From positions 11,433,356 to 11,497,355 of the forward strand of contig CM060470.1 in the NCBI GenBank assembly GCA_030544235.1: a DNA stretch of 64,000 nucleotides, written 5' to 3'. The notes under the pieces were generated by a model. The model made no database searches. It saw only the letters and a list, made by a program, of their open reading frames with translations, and was not told the DNA's origin. Position numbers and translations under genes: made by a program. How positions within the stretch are numbered: the first letter of the stretch is position 1; each line of letters opens with the position of its first letter. Below, piece after piece: positions 59,230-64,000 of this stretch. This DNA comes from Lepturacanthus savala (taxonomy: Eukaryota > Chordata > Actinopteri > Scombriformes > Trichiuridae).

Positions 59230-61966
59230 CAAGTATATAATAAACCATAGTTGTATAGCCACTAAAATACTTTTCAAGAGGTAAACGTCTTTTGAACTTG
59301 ATATTAAGATGACTTTGGGGAAAGGTTATTATAACTATGTGGCTGTTATCATTAGATTAGCTCCATAAATTCAAGAATTGGCAGGAAAATCCAGAGATGT
59401 AGTATAATGACTACATTTTTGTGTCTCAGATCGCTGAATGTCGGAACTTTGTTAAATGTATCATGAAAAGCTCTTTTTTTCTTCTTTTTTATTATTATTA
59501 TTCCTTATTTCTTTTTCTCAGAGTAACGAATATCACAGAAACCAACCCGCAAGATACACTAAATATTGTGTTTCCGTCGTCCGCATCAAAAAATTTGAAG
59601 TCACAGCCACAGCCTCCTCCGGCCCGCTGTCTCTTTCTTTTTATTATAGCAGTCAACATTCAGAATGCGCGTCAACATTTATCATGTGATTGGCACTCAC
59701 CCGGGTGAGCAACCCTCTGATTTCTGGCCTGTTATTGAAGATAAAAATATATTACCTCCTTCTATGAAACACAAGTGCCAGCAATCACTGCAGTGTATGT
59801 GTCATTAGCCCTCAAATGAATCAGGACATTGGCTGTGTGGAGCGAAAGCGGAAGCAATTTAGGGTTCCAAAAGGAAATGCCCTGTCAGATCGATACGCCT
59901 TGCTGTGACATATTCGTATTTAACCTCCCTGCATACTCTTTTTAAATGGTACCTGCACTTAGCTTTGCGCATGCTGCTGGTCTGGACATTAATCCTCCCA
60001 CTTCTGAGACCTTTTCATCTACACTGCTGCAAAGAGGCCGCTTATGAAAACATATGAAGAGACAGACTGAATGGCTTTGCGGCCACTGTAGCATGTATTC
60101 ATCTCGGGTCTTACATAGCTGATAGACCCGAATGAACTGCTAAAAGTCTTGGCAGTTCAGAGAAAAAAAAAATAGAAACGCCCAGAGATACAGAGAGAGT
60201 GACATCTGTTGGAGGAATGAGGAACTTCATGCATGAAGTTCTCATAGATACAAGCATGAGATGAGCTTAATGTTAAACATCTCAGCTACTCCTGCTTAAA
60301 AAGAATTATTTGTGATGTCTTAAGACTCATGGACAGACAATAAAGCATTTAACATGAGTGCAGAAATAATTAAAAAATATATATATAAATAGTTTTTTTT
60401 TCCTTTCCCCATGTACCTTTATAAGTTTGCTACCTCCAATTAAAAATATAACCATGTAATCATGTAATATATATATATATATTTTTACTTTTTATATTTT
60501 TTATTGTCTACAGGAGAGACAACACACTGCAAAAAAAAAGTTAACTCAAAATTTCAAGATAAAATTTTAAGATGGGCAATTAAAATAAACATTTACTACT
60601 AAATAGTTTTGCTTCTCAGTTTGATCAACTGCTAATTCAGATTTTTGTCAACTCAATGGTAAATTCTACTAACTTATAATAGCACAAACACTCCCCTATT
60701 GTTATTTGTGCTAACTGCCTCGAAAATTGCTAGTGTCATGATGATGGATGAACTTTTCAAAATTGTTGAACTGCCCCTTTAACACAATACCAACCAGGCA
60801 GAAGACAACATGCCCAGACTTGCCCAGAGAAGCTAATGTTAGTGGCTAACTCCTGCAGTCTTTGCTAGCAGCTCTCAGTTAGCCGCTAACTGCTCAGGAC
60901 TGAAAAGCTTTGTGTTTAAATGTTGGGTTTAAATGTTTAAATGTGTAGGTCGAGACAGCTCAAAATAAAATCCCTATGTCATTTAATGTTAAAATAAATT
61001 AAAGGTTGTTTAAAACTTACCTCCAGCTCCTGGCAGCAGCACAGCAACAATGAGACTTGAGGTAAAAAAAAAAAAAAAAAAATGCCAACTCGGAAAGTTA
61101 GCTTTCCTGCTTTTCACAAACAAAGGGGGAAAAAAGTGTTAGCGGAACTGTTGCCCTTTGTCTTAAACCACAACTTAAGTAATAACAACTCACCAAATTA
61201 TTTTGGAGCATCTTGCTTTGTTGTGCTAGCTTACATTGTTGCCTTAAATGTCAATTTAAGGCCAGTTGGCTTTTTCAGAGGGCACACAAGAAACCTGTGT
61301 AACCTGGAACTATTAAAATAGTTCAACATATTTCTGCATAAGACAATTCATGCATTGCAAACAAAAACCGTGTCGAGCTAAATGTAGATGTCAGAAGCTT
61401 GAAGGCTTTTCTCCAAATTGACTTCCTGTCTGGAGGGTAAGACCATTTGAATGCAGATCTCCACCTGGTGGTGTACTATTTTACTTTCAGGGAGAAGCGA
61501 TTACTTGCACGGAGGGAGGTGACACTCCTCTCCATTCAAATGAGGCTATAGCCTTCATTCCTACAGAAGAGATGGAAATATTGAAAACAAGACCATAATA
61601 ACAGGGTTCTGGGGGACCGAATTGGCAACCGAGAAAAAAAAAAAAAAAATCTCCTGTCAAGCTGTTCGGCATTGTAATGGGGACAGATCTCTCACGTTAA
61701 ACTGACATCTGAAGAGAAGAAAATTTACAATTACACCGACACCTGAACATTACTCCCATACGTGCTTGTTGAACATATCAATCCAAAACCCTTAGTACTA
61801 ATACTCCACTCCTGAGGGGGAGGCTTGCCGCAAGATCTTTGAGGAATCGCACGTCTGAATATTCACCTAAGCCATAATATATGATATATGAGATATTTCA
61901 CTATTGTTTAATGCGATTAACTCTTGATTAAAAACTTGAGATTAACTCGTTTAAGCGTTATATTGA
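59230..61966. other. AT-rich non-coding DNA with possible MITE start
   Basis: No gene. Simple sequence: TA at 60377-60386 and 60467-60481, A runs at 61062-61081 and 61634-61649. At about 60529 the phrase ACACTGCAAAAAAAAAGTTA plus ACTCAAAATTTCAAG resembles a left end of a common fish MITE, but no matching right end was found before 61400. The block 59815-60080 looks regulatory in texture. The segment 61895-61960 has repeated GATTAACT/GATTAAAAAC words. Confidence 0.35.
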
Positions 61967-62624
61967 CCCATTGAAGCCTGGATTTTTTTTTTTTTTCAAA
62001 GATTTCATGGATATAATCATATCGGTTGAGTCACTAACAATCATTTTTTCCCATTTTGTCTTATTTTCTTTGCAGAAAATTGCATTTTTTATTGGCTATT
62101 ATAGTAAATATGCCCATAAAAACATATTTATCCTATGTGCATAATTCTATTTTGGGGGATTATTCTAAAAAACGTTAAACTCTAGGGTCCCCCTGTAGGG
62201 AGACCCTCAGATTGCTCCGCTAATCATGTACAAATATAGTCAAGCTATACATCAAATTAAACAGGAGAACCTCCGCTACAAGCGCATATAAGTCATATTA
62301 ACGCACACCAAACACAACTCCAACACCAAGCAGATTAATTAACAAATATGAAAATCGGTATACGATCATAAAGCCGACCCACTCGCCACATTTTGATGAC
62401 TAGCGCTCTGATACTTCATGTTACACAAACAAATGACATCTCATATGAAAGCTGAGACTTTGACGAGTCCAACGGTACCATCAGTGTAGCTTTATGACAA
62501 AAATAAATAATAATAAATGGCCGTTTTGTGTCGACCAACATCTGTGTTTTTTCCAGACATACCGTACGCTACTTACTATGGGTATGTCCTAAACCTAATA
62601 AAAGGCTGGAGTTCAAGGGGTTAA
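61963..62624. mobile_element. piggyBac-like non-autonomous element (candidate)
   Basis: The left edge is TTGA followed by CCCATTGAAGCCTGGA (from 61967). The right edge ends in TTCAAGGGG followed by TTAA at 62621-62624, whose complement reads CCCCTTGAACTCCAGCC. The termini are imperfect inverted repeats and the flank is TTAA on the right and TTGA (one change) on the left. The interior of about 650 bp is AT-rich and non-coding. The call is less certain than the 22.6 kb element. Confidence 0.4.
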
Positions 62625-63867
62625 AACCTTTTGTCTAAGTTGTGTACTATCATGTAAAAAAAAAAAAATCTGCATTTTGATTTTTTATTTTAAGTATAAA
62701 ACGACAGTCATAGATTTAAAGGCTCATAGACATTTACTGTGTATTCTACAGCAAATACTGTATGCCTGGATATATAGGATCTCCATATTAATCTCAAATA
62801 TTGTGCATTTATCTGTTGAAATAAGAAAAAAATACACCTACAAAGGTCTGGGTGTTGAAAACGCCTCTGCCCCTTTCTGTCTTTATTAAAGATCAAGATA
62901 AAGGTCGGAGTTATTTTTAGGCCACGTTACATTTAAGGACAGGTTCGCAAATTGTTCAAGTCCGTTTTAAAACAGTCTGGTGTCCATGCGAACGCCGAAA
63001 GATGTTTTCCCCCTGGCGTACAGTACGTGTAAATCTATATAATTTCGCCCAGTTATTAACTCATTTCACCGAGCTGCTCCACAATCGTTCCACATGTCCC
63101 CCTGGCAACCGCGAAGTACCGCCTGGCGAGCACGAAGCCTTGCCGGGAAACGCTGCTTTGCAGGGAACGCGAGAGGCCGACCCCGCATAGGTCATCAGTC
63201 AGTCACAGCGCTGACACGCACAGACAAACTACCACTCACAGCTAAAGCCAATTTACAGCCTCCAGTTCACCTAACAGCATGACTTTGAACTGCAGAAGGA
63301 AAAAAAAAAAAAAAAAGATAAGTACCCAGAGGAAACCCACGCAGCTTCACACAGAAAAAAAAAAAAAAACACACACACTTTCTCACTGCGAGGTGACAGT
63401 TGTCACCTGAACAACTGCGGAATGATTACCAGAGTGCCTTGAAGTGAAATATTTTTGTCGACTTTTGTTTTCTCCGCTTCTTCACACACACACACACACA
63501 CACGGACCCTTCCACTGAAATGCACATTTCACACCGGGATCGTTTCGTGTAGTTGGCGGAGAGTGGCGGCGGCGTGACACGTGATGTGTGTTGCGGCTCG
63601 TTCTGACATTTGACATCGTGGGCATCAAATCCAGAATCTCCAGAAGGCACTTTGGTTCCAATAACATCAATTCATCACCTGTACGGTTGGTTGGACCGTA
63701 TCTGCGCTTGTACTTTAAAGGTGCCTGCTTATTTCAATTTTAAAGTAGGTTTTGTGAATTTATGATAATTAATTTATGATTTAAATCAGTTTAAATCTAG
63801 ACAAAGAAAGAAAGGGTATCTCCAAATTCTTCAGAATAAACCAACTTGGCAACAAAATATTATAAAG
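62625..63867. other. Non-coding DNA, CA microsatellite at 63483-63503
   Basis: No gene seen. A runs lie at 62656-62668, 63300-63315 and 63355-63369. A CA tract lies at 63483-63503. The segment 63060-63200 is GC-richer (CCCCTGGCAACCGCGAAG) and open in two frames, but no domain is recognised. Confidence 0.4.
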
Positions 63868-64000
63868 GGTGACACGGTGGCGCAGGGGTTAGCGCTGTTG
63901 CCTCACAGCAAGAAGGTCACAGGTTCAAGACCTCCTTGGTCCTGGGTCTGGGACCTTTCTGTGTGGAGTTTGCATGTTCTCCCCGTGTCTGCGTGGGTTT
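63868..64000 (+). mobile_element. DANA/V-SINE-like SINE, 5' part, cut by window end
   Basis: It starts GGTGACACGGTGGCGCAGG and GGTTAGCGCTGTTGCCTC, then the B-box position AGGTTCAAGACCTCC and body GAGTTTGCATGTTCTCCCC. It is nearly identical to the copy at 36860 over the 133 bases available, so it is probably a young copy. The 3' part lies outside the window. Confidence 0.95.

Noticed and set aside
60529..61330. Complete MITE beginning CACTGCAAAAAAAAAGTTAAC
   Set aside because: A left-end-like phrase is present, but no complementary right end or target duplication was found.
1..64000. CRISPR arrays, bacterial operons, phage or plasmid functions
   Set aside because: No direct-repeat/spacer structure, ribosome binding sites or prokaryotic gene order. 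All evidence points to vertebrate nuclear DNA.

Overview
The window looks like AT-rich, gene-poor nuclear DNA from a ray-finned (teleost) fish. The evidence is the interspersed repeats: several copies of a tRNA-derived SINE of the DANA/V-SINE type, Tc1/mariner, hAT and piggyBac non-autonomous elements, L1-, L2- and RTE-like LINE fragments, and Ty3/gypsy remnants that include a Gmr1-like element. Microsatellites (GT, TA, CA) and long A/T runs are frequent. I see no operon, Shine-Dalgarno site, CRISPR array, or rRNA or tRNA gene. I find no complete protein-coding gene that I can name, and nearly all longer open frames are random or antisense to transposon remnants.

Layout. 1-5.8 kb is mostly unassigned and ends with two conserved-element-like stretches. 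5.87-6.02 kb is a coding-like stretch with G/C-rich third codon positions. 6.1-7.1 kb is an L1-like ORF2 remnant carrying a palindromic hAT MITE. An RTE-type LINE tail (minus strand) lies at 11.6-11.9 kb, followed by a long GT microsatellite. 13-17 kb holds partial SINEs and MITEs. 17.9-19.6 kb is a minus-strand Ty3/gypsy gag-pol corpse with protease directly before integrase. A minus-strand SINE follows at 20.1 kb. 22.6-23.3 kb is a piggyBac-type MITE abutting an unclassified repeat ('repeat X') that recurs at 13.5 kb and, split by another insertion, at 29.5/30.3 kb. A 52-aa hydrophobic ORF with downstream poly(A) signals lies at 26.3 kb, and a Tc1-like remnant at 27.4 kb.

The 28.2-29.5 kb block is GC-richer and looks like a cluster of regulatory elements. 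32.7-35.2 kb holds a LINE C-terminus, a mariner transposase tail and a 450-bp Tc1/mariner MITE. SINEs occur at 36.9 kb (perfect 12-bp target duplication), 38.8 kb and at the window end. An L2-like RT fragment is at 42 kb and a Ty3/gypsy integrase remnant at 47.5-48.4 kb. A 62-bp tandem repeat is at 57.7 kb, a minus-strand coding-like stretch at 58.3-58.5 kb, a (TA)n tract at 59.2 kb and a piggyBac-like element at 62 kb.

The mobile elements are mostly dead and nested, so they give a relative insertion history rather than a working system. The non-repeat DNA has several homeodomain-, POU- and SOX-site-rich blocks of the kind seen in gene deserts around vertebrate developmental genes. That is inference from base composition and motifs, since no alignment could be run. 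I did not find convincing evidence of a novel multi-gene system. The least explained items are the three coding-like stretches (5.9, 26.3 and 58.4 kb), repeat X with its conserved palindrome, and the protease-integrase order of the gypsy element.
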